From Monarcha castaneiventris obscurior (Eukaryota > Chordata > Aves > Passeriformes > Monarchidae): a DNA stretch of 64,000 nucleotides. Both the position numbers and the translations under genes were made by a program. The notes below the pieces were generated by a model. That model ran no database searches, was not told where the DNA came from, and saw only the letters and a program-made list of their open reading frames with translations. The DNA lies in the NCBI GenBank assembly GCA_026261815.1, contig JAMPIT010000484.1, positions 10,700,501 to 10,764,500 on the forward strand, in the 5' to 3' direction. Positions 36,401-48,504 of this stretch are shown here, in pieces (position 1 is the first letter of the stretch; every line of letters starts with the position of its first letter).

Positions 36401-39400
36401 CTGCACATGACAAAAGAAGCCCCCTGGGATTGCTTGTGGCCTTGGGAAGTGGGCTCATCGAGGTCTGGAGATCCCAAGGAGAGAGGTGATAGCTTCAGTG
36501 TAATTCCTGAGGAAGGGAAGCATGTCTGCCATCCAACTTTGCTGAAGGTTTGACATATACAGGGAGGAAAAAATACTGGTCTTCTCCTTTCACTCATCCC
36601 AGACATCATCTCCCAGCACCTGAATGATGGAGAATGGTTTCCCATGGGGTAAAGCTGGAGCTCCCCACTTCCAGCCATAATTCAGCTCCAAGTGCTAGAA
36701 TCCCTGGGGCAGAGGCAGTTTTCTTTGCTCTACCTGTTCCGTGCTGAAGACTATGGGGGCCTTAAATCCTGGTTCCAGCCTCAGAGTACACCCACAGGAC
36801 AAACGTCAAGAGAAGCAGCAGCTCTGCAAGGAGCAAAGCCAGTCAGACTGCGAGAAGGAGGAGCCGCTGAGAAGAGGGAGTTAAAACTGGTGTGTTATTC
36901 CCAAGATTGTTTTTCCTGCTAAAGCAAAAGGGTACTTAAGGATGGGCCTTAACTCCTTCAGTGTAAAGCACTGTGAAGAGGAGCATGCCAGCCCTGCCTC
37001 CCCACTCTCCTGCCCCTAAATGGGAACACAGGACTTTCACCCTTCCCTCTCCATTACTCGTGACTTCTGCTGCTTTGGGAGGCAAAAAAGGGGACAGCTC
37101 AGAATGGAAAAGAAAGCACTGAAAGGGATGATTACATGTGGGAGAAAAAGAAAAAAGCCCACTTTTCCCCACACAAAGAGAAGCTGCTGGCTGATTGCTT
37201 TAGGCAATACACGAGGTTGCTTTGTAACACACAGTTTTCTATCCAGGGTCCTCTTTTAAGTGCTGCAATAGAAGAGGAGAGAGAAAGAAAGAATGGAAGT
37301 GGATTCAAGTCCTCTTCACAGAGATATGCCCAGCCCACCTTATAAGGCTTTTATCCACTCTTGTCAAAAATAACTAGACATGGTTGAAGCTTACAGAGCT
37401 CCCAGTTCTCCTTGCTCCTAACTACCAAGCCCAGATGGTCATCCTGCTTCCTTCTGAAGTTGGCGGACCATCTTACTCCTTCTCTCCCTCTCAGGGACTG
37501 GGTTTTCCATAGCCTTTCAGCACAATGTCACTGTGTCAGGTCAGACCTACATGGCTGGTTGGTGTCTCCCCACACTGTGAGAAAACAGTCATATTTCTAA
37601 CACTACCATCAGCTCATCTAGCTAAGGAAAAAGGGCTGGAGGTGAAGAAGTAAGAGCAGGAGTGTAAGAAGCAGTAGTAAAGATGATGAGAAAGATATGA
37701 CCAGATCCGGGAGAGGTACTACTTATGGTGATGGGCAAAGCTTTTTCCAAAACTGTAAAACCCCCAACAATTCATGACAGTGATGGTTACACACTCACTA
37801 GTCCGTGTGCTAAACTTAGCGCATGGGAAGCAGATGTTCATGCCAGCTCTCCATCAAGACCCTCTGTGTCTCTCCAAAGCCATGTCCCTTCCAAACCTCT
37901 CATTCCTCACCTCCCACTGAATCCTGTCTTTTATGCCATCACTCTTCTCACTGGCCACACATACATTTTCAGAAAAGATTTTGGCTGTTGGGAGTGGAAA
38001 AGGCAGAAGAGTGTTGCTGTTCTCTTGTGCATGAACTTCTCTGTGTTGCCTCCTTTAGGAACCAATCCAGAGTTTCCAAAACCCCCAGCCTGATTTCCAA
38101 TGCACAATGATTTATCACTGTCCCCGTTGTCTTACCCACTCTTTACATCCAGCTATGTATTTTGGGAAAGGAGATTTTCTTTTTGAATGATGTGAAAGCA
38201 TTTGCTTGACATGATGGAAATTTATGAGTTGTGACTCCCAGCTCCTCCCCCAGGGCCCAGGAAAGCAACTCCTGGCAGGGGATGAGGAGGGGAGAGCAGA
38301 GGCTGCAGACAGAACCAAACGGACATGGCTTCCTGCTGACAGGAGATATTTATGGATTTGCCAACATTTTAGTATAAAAATAAGGAGAGTTACTGAGGTG
38401 TGGGGGGGAATAGGGCAGAAACAGAAAACTCAAAACACAGCCATCAATCTCCTGCCTTCCTGGGGTGACAAGTGGAGGAGAGACCTTCGTTACCCATCAT
38501 TGCAAGCAACCATTACATAAGGATGCAGATGATGGACAATTTTCACAGGCTTCTGCATTCTTTTTCCAAAGGTCTCCTGCTCCAAGACCTTTGCATGGAG
38601 AAATGGCTCGAAGTAAACAAGACCTGAGTGTGCCAACACATTATCCAAGCAGGGCAAGGAACTTGGAGGGAGGGGTGGTGTTTTCCTGTGCAGCAGCTGC
38701 ACAGAGAGCAGTTCAGGCGTGGGGGTACCGCTGCTCCTTGGTATCTGGGGACTCAGCACCAGGGCTGGTGGGAATGTGTGTCACTTGCTTCATGGACAGT
38801 GACTAGAGACTTGTGTGATTGTCAGCTGGCAGCCTTTCAACAGCCAGAGTGTTCAGTGTTACCAGTGATTGGTCCCATTAAGCAAGTCCTAGGTTGCTTC
38901 CCTTCCATGTCTACCCTTTTGCTGTTCATCCTCCCTTGCTTTTATCTTTCTCTCCCAGTGGTTTCTTTCTTCCTGAGTGTTGCTGCAGATAAGGGCTGAA
39001 ATTTCTGCCTTCTGGTTACATTCCACACTGAAGGTCTCACCCATGAGATGACACTGAGAGCACTTCTGGTTTTATGGGCTTGGAGAACATCATTGTTGAC
39101 TCAAAAAATGCTGTTTATGTGCTCTGGTGTAGAATCCAGCAGCCCCTCAGGTGTGCAATGTGTTCCTCCAGCCCTGGGTTTTTCACCGAGTTTGGGACCC
39201 CACACAAATACAGCAGCTTCACAGAACCTCTAAGAGATAGAGGTGGTGGCACAAAAGGATCAGCCAGCATTCCTGGGAGCTCAGCACAAAAGAGGGAAGG
39301 TGTTATAAAGGGGAAATCATGCTGTCAAGAAAACTTGAAACCGAACAAAGAAAAACTTGAAACTGAACAAAAAGAAAAGTTGATTTTGGCTTTTTCTGGG

Positions 39401-40200
39401 GGGCTTGCTTGCTTTTTCTGTTTTTCACTTGTTTCAGTAATAAATCATTAAGCATTTGTGCGTATGTGTTCACAAATTGCTTGTGGATAGTCATTTGGCT
39501 TGTACTATTTTGTGCTTTAATTGTAAAGGATGAGCATTTTATGGAAGCATATTTCAGCTTATGGGCTACCCTGAGGATACAGCTGTGTTGTAATTCACGG
39601 CGTGTTACGGTGGTCAATGAAGTCTCATGATATTTATTTTATCTGTAGAAACAAAACTTCATTTTCCAAAAGTTGAACACATCCCAGCATGAGAGAGGAT
39701 TCTGGGTACTCACATTTGGATGCAAGTACCATTCTGCTGCACCCTTCATGCAAGCCTTCTCAAGGAGGTGGATGAGAGAGGCATGGACATGGGTCAGTCA
39801 ACCCACTGTTGCAAATCCAAAACATCCCCGCCCACCATGTGTTGTATTTGCCTGACAAAAGCTCCAGTCAGTTCTTGACGTTGCATGATTTGTCCTTTGG
39901 GATCTGAAATCCAGTTGCATTCATCCCAACACACATGGCCTTGTCACGCTGGCACGGCTGAAGAATAAAACTTCTGGACTGCAGGATTTGTGCTATGAGC
40001 TCCCCACGAGAGGCTGAGGAGAAGATGCTTCCTGTGACAAACAGTGCCCACATAAAAAGGAGCAGCTCTCCACACTGTACGTCTATTTAATTTCCCTGTT
40101 TTCACTCAGGCAGTGCATTCTGGAGGAGTGATGGACTGCCTGCTCTGCGGCTACACTGCCCCTTCCATCCTCCCCTCCCACCCCTCTGTTCAAACCCGAC
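33407..40200. other. Gene-free unique sequence
   Basis: No gene was recognised. Frames of 110-125 codons occur at 34.1, 37.8, 38.6 and 39.1 kb with no domain. A short 22-bp duplication (acttgaaac-gaacaaa) lies at 39,333-39,378. Perfect POU octamers ATGCAAAT lie at 34,323-34,330 and 35,046-35,053. The number of such octamers in the window is not far above chance. Confidence 0.5.
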
Positions 40201-40219
40201 CAGCTGTGTGCTGAAGACA

Positions 40220-40390
40220 CAAACAACAGCTCGAGCGTGGGTCAGTGGCAGAGATGCCAGGAAGGAAGGGGCTGGTGGCACGTGGGGGCTCGGGGCGTGC
40301 AGTTGGCACGGGAGATCTGCAGCTCGCCAGCTGCCGGGACCCACCCCTGCAATCTGCTGGAGCACACAGCGCCGCAGACAAGGGCTTTGG
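40220..40390. promoter_or_regulatory. Small CpG-enriched GC-rich patch
   Basis: About ten CpG dinucleotides fall within roughly 160 bp, in an otherwise CpG-poor window, together with a high GC fraction. Vertebrate promoters often sit in such patches. However, this one is short, has no recognisable TATA box or initiator, and no exon follows it convincingly on either strand. Promoter function is therefore only a possibility. Confidence 0.2.
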
Positions 40391-43080
40391 AAAGGGAGGA
40401 ATGAAACCCACGGTAGCAGAAAAAATTATTTACCCAAAGTTCATGAGCTTGTTATTAATGATTTCTCCAAGCCCCGATGCCAGCGCAGTTCTGAGTGCCC
40501 ACCCTTTACTTGCTGCAAGGCAAGAGCGAACATGGAGCGTGGCAGCACATCACAAGCAGCTTCTGAGCACCACAGAAATTGCCTGCCCCCACTGCCCTCC
40601 CAAGCAGGGGACTGGAAACCTGCATACCTTATTGCTCCTTGAACACTTTCTGATGTGAAGCATCTCCCCACAGACCCCCAGCTGATATACAAGCCTGAGG
40701 ACAAAATGTGTTTTCTCCACAGAGCCACAGCCCATGGTTGAAAAGCAGTTTCAGAAAACAGCAGCTCTGGGGCACAACAAAGGACTGTCCCACAGGGCAT
40801 CTGCTGCTGCTGCACTGCAGTTTGGTGGTAGCTGTGGTCAGCCCATGCTTGTGGGTACAACAGTGGGCAAACTGGAGGTTAATTCCCTGACAAGGCACAC
40901 TCCAGTGGGACTGGGGGTCATCTGCAGCAGACACGCTCAGACAACCTGGCACTGATGGACTCCTTCAGTGTATTTATCTTCTAACTCCTCATTAGATAAG
41001 GAACATTATAGATGATGAATTGGAGAGGAGAGTCTGAGCAGGGAAAGAGCTGTCCACTGTAAGATTAAACTGAGGAGCTGGCCACCCAACAAGCCCAGCA
41101 TCATCTTCACTATGGGGCAGGTTTTCTGAGGGTAAAAAATCTTACATTCAATGCACATGGCAAAGCTATCCAGCCAGTGATATGCCAATATTTCTACCAG
41201 GAATAAAAAAAAGACTTTTTGGAATAATCTTTCCTTGGCTGAGACTGTCACCCAGGAGTTGTCCTTATCATCGTGTTTGTAGTTCCTGCCTGCCAAACAG
41301 GAGCTGGATTTTAATCAACAATTTGTTTCCCTTCAGGGCACCAAGCAGTTCTGCTTATACTTTGGGATATGACCAACACTCCCCTACCCTTCATTAATAC
41401 AAATGAGCAGTGCTGTTGCTTAGTAGAGATTTTTAAGTAGTTATAAGGCTAAAACTGGCCTTTTACACAGTTTCCTCTGAGGAGACAGGAGACAGGAGGG
41501 GAAAGCAATGCCAGTACTAGGGAAGGCAAGGACTGAAGTCGTGTATCTCTGTGCCAGCTGTTGGGACATGGGGTGTTTGAACTATCAGCACTCACTGAAG
41601 AATATGGAGGGGAAAGTGGCAATATTTACATTTCAGTTGGGAGCTGAGTTCTCCTGCTCCTAACCTTCTTTAGGCCCACTCCAGTTGGGGCACATTTGCC
41701 TGAAAGTGGGCCTGGACTCATCTAGGAATAACACCATGGGACATTTCACAGGGGATTACATCTACACAGGTCACAAGAAAATGCAAACCAAGATCTTGCA
41801 CAGAGCAGTTCCCATGTAGAGCAATTCCCTCTAAAATGCCTGTCTTTCAGGAACAAAACTTGAGCTGATTATTGCTCTTGTTCTGGAGGGACAGAAGGTT
41901 TTCATTCTTTTCTGCAGCATCTTTCACAGTTGATGGTTGGCTTCTTTGCAGGGGACTTTTTCCTCCCTGCTGTCCGGGCAAATGGCCTAAGATTTTTTCT
42001 GTTGAACTCACACCCACACATACACTTTTTTGGGGAAATGTAGATAACGTTTCTGCTTCTTGCAAAGACATGGCCACCCTTGCTCACATGGATTGTTCTT
42101 GTGCAAAGGGACTGGAGCTCTCACCACGGCAGTGTGCTAATTCTCAGTCTTACTTTCAGCTTCCTGAATTTAATCTGAACTTTTCTGTGTAACACTAATG
42201 TTATGGAAAATCAGTTGTAATAGACAAGGACCATTATTGTTCTTCAGGTCAAGCAATCAATGCAGTAATTTCCTTCCACTTTAATGCTATTATTTGGCTG
42301 TAATCATTTCCAGTTGAGTTTGCATGAGAATGAAGTTGAAATTGCTCCTGGTCACATTTATCTGGAAAATTTTCAAGACTCTGCTCTAGAAAATCAAGAC
42401 TTTGTTCCAATGAGCTTTAATTAATGGTGATCATGATTCTGTAGCTCTCTAAGGATTTCATATCTTCTGGAGATGTCACCGAAGACACTCAAGGGATATT
42501 GTAATTCACTGTGTATTTCTGTCTGAGAGAGAGCTCACTATGGCCTTGGATTGCAGCCTGAACACATTTTTTTGTTAGCTTTTTAACAGCAAAGCTAAAC
42601 CAGAAAAAAATCCCAAACCCTCTCTTTTATGGACAGTCAGATCAGCCCTCAGTGGTTAAAGAAACCAGAACATTGCCTGGAAAGCAAGGCTCAAAATACT
42701 GGCAGTTTTCTGCCATAAATCCCGTTCCTTAAACAACACATCCATATATAATAGTTTAAATAAAGCAGGGCCAGATGCAGTTCAGAAAAGAAAGTAGCTA
42801 AAAAGAATGCCATTATTTAGGGCTTTCCATAATACGACTACCATGGCTTATATATTGGTGCGGGGGTCTACAGCCCTTTAATTTTCCTGACAGGTTTATG
42901 CACAGTTATCCCTTCAGAGGCTGCCTCTGATGCCTCTTCTGCACTGTGTGATATTGCAAGTCATGAAGAACGTCAACACAGATCCCAGTCTTTTTTTGTC
43001 TAGGACGTGTCTTTCTCCAACATGTTGTTGTGTGGTCTGGGAGAAGGGGAGGAGACCTCACATGCAACATATCCAGGGTT
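40391..43080. other. Gene-free unique sequence
   Basis: Overlapping frames of 107-144 codons near 40.2-40.95 kb occur on both strands and look like a by-product of the GC-rich composition. Beyond that, nothing recognisable was seen. Confidence 0.5.
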
Positions 43081-43082
43081 CT

Positions 43083-43853
43083 TCAGTCAGCGGGGACTGA
43101 TCCAGACCATGCAACAGATGAGATTCCATTGTCCAGTGTTTCCCTGGGTCTCCAGCTAGTTGACAGGGAAAAAGGAGAAACTTTGACCCAGTTTCTTAAA
43201 ATCCTTGCAGAGACATGCTCCAACAGCATCCAAAAGCAGCAGCACTTCATAAAGGCCATTGTTTGCTGAGATAGACTTGGCCTGGCATCCTTGTGCCTGT
43301 TAGAAAGCGCCTTCTGCACTGTAAGGCCGGTGTCCAAAAGCAGAGGGACTGGTGGAACAGAAAATTTGAGGCACACTCGGAAAAGCATGGAGTTGACTTT
43401 GCTAACCAGGTTTCCCTTGCGCTTAGCAACAGCTCCAGTGGGCCCCTGGGAGTTTTCAGTAGTCGGGAGCCTTGTTCCTTGGCAGAAACATAATGTTGGC
43501 TGTTTAGCATGCTGCTGAACCTGTAATCTACAGCCAAGCAATAGCAAACGCCGGAGCCAAGTGAACAGCAGGCTTGGAAGGGGGTTGTTTGCAAGGGCTG
43601 ATTTCCTTTGCCATTTGCAAAAGGGCATCCTGCAGCCAGGCCATATGATTCTGGACTCTGTCTCACCGTGGATGTGCTGCCTCAGTGCTCTGCTTGTAGA
43701 AAATCCAGTGCCACTCCTGACAGATTCAGGTGACATCAGGTGACTGTTCAGTAGGTGGGAAAGAGGCTCATTAAAATCAAAGAATGTGCAACCCCAGAAC
43801 ATGCACAGCAAAGCCAGATGCTGCAAATGCTTTTTTCCCAAGGTGCTGACCAA
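43083..43853 (-). other. Longest non-repeat ORF of the window (256 codons), function unrecognised, doubtful gene
   Basis: An ATG at 43,853 on the minus strand opens 256 codons before a stop. The predicted product is Leu-, Ser- and Cys-rich, with no recognisable domain, signal peptide or clear membrane segment. By rough reckoning, a frame this long is unexpected by chance in 64 kb. Possible sources are a retrocopy remnant, an antisense shadow of old coding sequence, or local composition. The opposite strand has two shorter open frames (43,030-43,269 and 43,293-43,493), the second containing a polar block 'QKQRDWWNRKFEAHSEKHG' that looks protein-like. I could not match any of them to a family. 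Confidence 0.15.
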
Positions 43854-46800
43854 AGCACAGCTCTCTCATACACCTGGCATCTTCTGCAACACTATTTTGT
43901 TCTTCTAGCCTCATTCTTACTAAACCTCCACCCTGTTTTGACCAGCTTGCCTTTTTCATGGAGTCACTTGTGGCTCTGTCCCACTTCAAGAGCATGTGTG
44001 GGTATCTCAGCCCACACAAGACCCTCAGAATCATGGTCCACAATATCCCTTGCTGCTTCTCTCCTGAGTAGTTTTGAAGCAATGAATACTATTCACAATA
44101 AATTGCTCCAAATGGTTGAGCAGTTTGCTCGTATGGAGAAATGATGAGCAGGACAACTGTAGATTCATTTTCACTTGTACTTGCAGCCAGAATTGGCATG
44201 GACTAATTACTATGGCAAGTTGAGCAAATTTATTTTTTTGCCTGTGACCTCTGCCAGGATTTTAATGCAAGGTCTAGTACACTAAATGATTATCAAAGGA
44301 CTGTCTACATGTGTCTGTCGAACACATCAGTGCACTCGTTTCTAGGGAAGTGTGATGTGTACTTCCAGCGCAATCCAAACTTGGGAGAAATGTTTTGTTT
44401 TCCTCTCGCCAACAGCGAGTTGTGTATTTGCATAGTGAAAACAGGCACATCCTCTGCTTGTGGAGCAGAGTTCCCCTCCTCCTCTCTCCCCACAGTGAAA
44501 GATGAAATTTCTCACTCAGCACCATGCTCTGCTCTATTATGTTCATATCTCTGTGTGTTCCCACACCCCTTTCCCTTCCTGTCATTTCCAGCAGGCAACT
44601 GGGATCATTTGTACTAAGCTTTGTTGACAGAGGTAAAACAAAAATAAAATTGACTACAGCATTACACATTCAAAACAAAAACCTGGGCTTCCTTTTTAGC
44701 TTGTTAAACAAAAAGCCAGGATAAAAACACTTTTGGGAAACTCTAGGCCATGTCCCAGTTGTCCTTTTTTCAGTTCCAGCAACAAATGAGAGATTTCGTA
44801 ATGGGTTATTTTAAATATAGAGAGTCAAACCTCTATGTCATGTCTCAAGTGCCCAGATAGAACAGGCATGCAAGACAGACACCATGCACACTGAAAAGGC
44901 AAGGAGAAGAGAGTCTGACGCATGGTTCATGTCCAGGAGATGAAAACACATCCATAATGCTCCCTGTTGTGGAGAGGGGTCCAAGCTGGACTGAGCTTCG
45001 GAGACTTCCTGGGCACACTGGTGACACTGGTAACATCAGACTATTTATGGAGGTGTCACTGAGGGTTCCACATGCACTGCCTCTATACCACCAACTGTGC
45101 ACTGCTTTGGGGGTTCTGGGGCAGCACTGCCGTCCATGTCCCCTTCTCCTCACTTCTAGGAGAGCTGAGTGGGGTCTGCAGATGGGAAGAGCTGACCCTT
45201 ACACTGCCAAATCATCCTGGGGTTTAGGCAGCACTATCATCTCCCATCCCGAGCTGCCATGTGAAGCTTGGCTCAGCACCATTTGGTTGTGCTGAGTCTG
45301 AATCATCCAGCATGAGCCCCACACTGAAGCAAATACATGACAGGCAAAAGAAAACACAGAACACCTTGTCCAGGCATGGTAAAATCTCACTTCCTTGAGC
45401 TTGTGTCCTCTCTCTGCATGCCAGACTGGTCACTATCCCTGGAGTAAACTCCATCTGACAGCTCCCTTGTAGGCTGACAGCTTCACAGGGCACTCCAAGG
45501 GACCCATGGGCTGCCCTTTTGCCCTTGTTAACATCTGTATTATGAGCAACACTAATGGCAACATGACAAGCTGGAGATAGATGGATGTAAACAAACTCCC
45601 GGCAACAGTCACAGGAGAATTATTTGCATCATTATCTCTTTCTTCATTACCTGCAAAGGATCAGGACATTTATATTTTTGACATGTGCTGCTGGTCAGTT
45701 TAGCAGATGCAGGTTTATCCTTCGTTGAAGAGGGGAAGAAGAAGAGGGATTGGAAAGTCTTTGCCCTTGTTTATGGGAAGGCTCTAAAAGGTTGAAGGAA
45801 AGCTGAAGATCATCCCCAGCAGTGGTGCCAGTCTGTTTATAAGCTATGGGAAGAAGAAGCAGAAGCTCTCAGGTAAGAAATCAATCTTCCTCAAAAAGAG
45901 AGGCCTTGGAGAAAACAGGTATTGGGGGCAGCACATGGAAGAGAAGATCACGTGGGAAGGTCAGCGGATGAACAGAAGAGCACATCGTACAATTAAACAT
46001 GGAGTTCCTGTCAATGTCCAAAGGTATTGAAGGGAGAGATATTTATAGTGCCTAGATGTGGGAGATGGTTAGGAAATACTCATTTTTCCAGGGTGAGAAA
46101 GAGACTGTTCAGCTGCTGTCAAGACCATGTCTTGGAGATATCCGTGGAGGAACATGCAGCTTGGAATTTCTCTGAACTGGAAAGAAGGATGTGCCATATC
46201 TCTTTCTTTAAAAATCAGGCAGATGTTTGGGTTATCCCCATGTACACTGAGTCACCACCATCTTTGAGGTCTGTGTCATCTGGAGACCTTGAAACCAGAG
46301 ATGAATGAAGAATATTCTCCTCAGGACCCTCACTGCTAGAAGGATATTCTGTGGCTTGTAAGGATGGGATGTGGGGTGAGGAAATGATGTGAAGCACAAG
46401 CAGTACATGAATGTGGGCAAGAGCTGCTGGACAATCCAGTGGAGGCAGGAGTTGGTTTGCAGGGCAGTAACTTGATATCAAACTCTACAGGACCAGAAGC
46501 AAGGGGAATATTGTTTAAATCTCCAGCCAGGTCTCCTCCAAACACACAAGAGTGTTCAGCTGGAAGTCCAGAAGTAGAGCCATCTATGAAAGAAAAAAAG
46601 TGCAGGGATGAGGTGAGGTTCCTGCCTCACTCCTCAACAGAACATTTCAGTTGTGAGAAGAGTTCACCTTTTGCATCCTGGGCAGTCTTTGGCCTCTGCA
46701 GGCTTCCAGCTGTGCTGCCAGGCAGTGTGAGTGCTGGAAGTGTTTGATGGAACGGGCAGCTGCGTGCTGGAAGCTCGGCAAAGGCCAGCAGTTCATCATT

Positions 46801-47345
46801 CACAGGCCAAAGGGCACCTGCACAGGGACACGTGCTGGAGTTCTGCTTGGCCCCTGTGCAGCAGCCGCTGCTGGTGGATCTAATAAGACACATAAAGGGT
46901 AAAAGCCCCACAGTCCAAACAAATCCTTGTCCTGTAAAGCCATACCATTCCTAGTACCCCAATGCCCTTGTTTCTTCACATAAGAAGCTGCAGTAGTATA
47001 TTTAATCCTGTAGTATATATTAACAGAGTCTCTTATCTTTTTCTTGACCCTAAAGGCACCGTTGTATTTTTGAGGTGACATGTCTAATGCAGGTGGTGTT
47101 ACCTTCCAGCAGGATCCCAACACGACTCCAAGGATCTCCCCAGAAACATAAAACCTGCTTGGAAACAAACTTGCCCAACTCTGTCACCAGTAAGAAAATC
47201 CCATGGAACCAGACCCGGCAAGGAATTAATACAATATGCCATGTGATACAACTACTTGTTTTTATGGAGTCAAGCCATCTGGTTGTTTGGTTTTATTCAG
47301 ACATTTCCCTATAACAGATCTCATCCCTTCATATGTTTTTGTTAT
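43854..47345. other. Gene-free unique sequence
   Basis: No gene or transposon is recognised. There is a donor-like 'ctcag|gtaagaa' near 45,870 without a matching exon model. Frames of 122-131 codons at 44.3 and 46.8 kb on the minus strand show no domain. Confidence 0.5.
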
Positions 47346-47346
47346 T

Positions 47347-47458
47347 AAAAAAACAAAAACAAAAACAAAAACAAAAACAAAAACAAAAACAAAAACAAAA
47401 ACAAAAACAAAAACAAAAACAAAAACCAAACAAACAAAAAAACCAAACCAAAAAAAAA
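47347..47458. repeat. (AAAAAC)n microsatellite
   Basis: About 13 nearly perfect AAAAAC hexamers (47,347-47,427) are followed by a decayed A/C tail containing AAAC, AACC and A runs. The Lys-Gln/Lys-Thr and Phe-Val/Phe-Cys repeats in the overlapping frames come from the hexamer and are not proteins. Confidence 0.95.
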
Positions 47459-47925
47459 TCACCAAACCTCAAAATCCAAAGTACTGAGATTATACTCAGG
47501 AAGGACTGGGAAAGTTTCACAAAGAAAACTCTATATGAGCCGTTCTGTGCTATTCCAAAGGACCCCCAGGATTTTCTTCATTTAGATTTATGAAAGGACC
47601 AGCATATTGATTATGTAACTGCCATCTGAAGTTTAATAACATATAGAAGAAGTAAATGGAGCTGCTGAGGAATTTAACTCGCCTATAAATAGAGAGTGGC
47701 ATCCCCATTAATTCATTAAAAGTATATGGGAAGTGTAACGTATTCCAATTAACATTTCATAAGATGGTTGTAGCTTGTTAGTTATGAACCAACATTTGTC
47801 ATTTTCTTTTTAGAGCAATTAAATTATATCCAATTCCCTTGGCAGGCTGGAGCTGTCTCCTTTGATAGCTTTCAAAGTTTCTAGAGAAGACACATACAAA
47901 AGGTAAAGAGGTTCCTGTTTTGCTG
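47459..47925. other. Unique spacer between two simple-repeat blocks
   Basis: About 470 bp of ordinary AT-rich sequence with no gene or element recognised. Confidence 0.6.
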
Positions 47926-48504
47926 CTTTTTCTCTTTTCTTTTCTTTTCTTTTCTTTTCTTTTCTTTTCTTTTCTTTTCTTTTCTTTTCTTTTCTTTTCT
48001 TTTCTTTTCTTTTCTTTTCTTTTCTTTTCTTTTCTTTTCTTTCTTTTCTTTTCTTTTTTCTCTTCTCTTTTCTCTTTTCTCTTTCCTTTTTCCTTTTTTC
48101 TTTTTTCTTTTCTTTTTCCTTCCCTTCCCTTCCCTTCCCTTCCCTTCCCTTCCCTTCCCTTCCCTTCCCTTCCCTTCCCTTCCCTTCCCTTCCCTTCCCT
48201 TCCCTTCCCTCCCTTCCCTTCCCTTCCCTTCCCTTCCCTTCCCTTCCCTTCCCTTCCCTTCCCTTCCCTTCCCTTCCCTTCCCTTCCCTTCCCTTCCCTT
48301 TTCTTTTTCTTTTTCTTTTCTTTTTTTTTCTTTTTCTTTTTCTTTTTCTTTTTCTTTTTCTTTTTCTTTTTCTTTTTCTTTTTCTTTTTCTTTTTCTTTT
48401 TCTTTTTCCTTTTTCTTTTTCTTTTTCTTTTTCTTTTTCTTTTTCTTTTTCTTTTTCTTTTTCTTTTTCTTTTTCTTCCCCCCCTTTCCTTTTTTTCCCT
48501 TCTC
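47926..48504. repeat. 579-nt uninterrupted pyrimidine tract made of three satellite blocks
   Basis: Every plus-strand base from 47,926 to 48,504 is C or T. Three unit types follow one another: (TTTTC)n at about 47,930-48,042, decaying to 48,117; (TTCCC)n at about 48,118-48,300, with one 4-bp slip near 48,208; and (TTTTTC)n at about 48,325-48,477, followed by a C run. The 213-235-codon frames across it, rich in Lys/Arg/Glu/Gly on one strand and in Phe/Ser/Leu/Pro on the other, are artefacts of the repeat. Such polypurine-polypyrimidine mirror-like DNA can form triplexes, and its length is likely to vary between individuals. Assembly collapse or length error is a real risk here. Confidence 0.97.

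Noticed and set aside
47262..47593. Lys-Gln/Lys-Thr and Phe-Val/Phe-Cys repeat ORFs
   Set aside because: They are produced by the (AAAAAC)n array.
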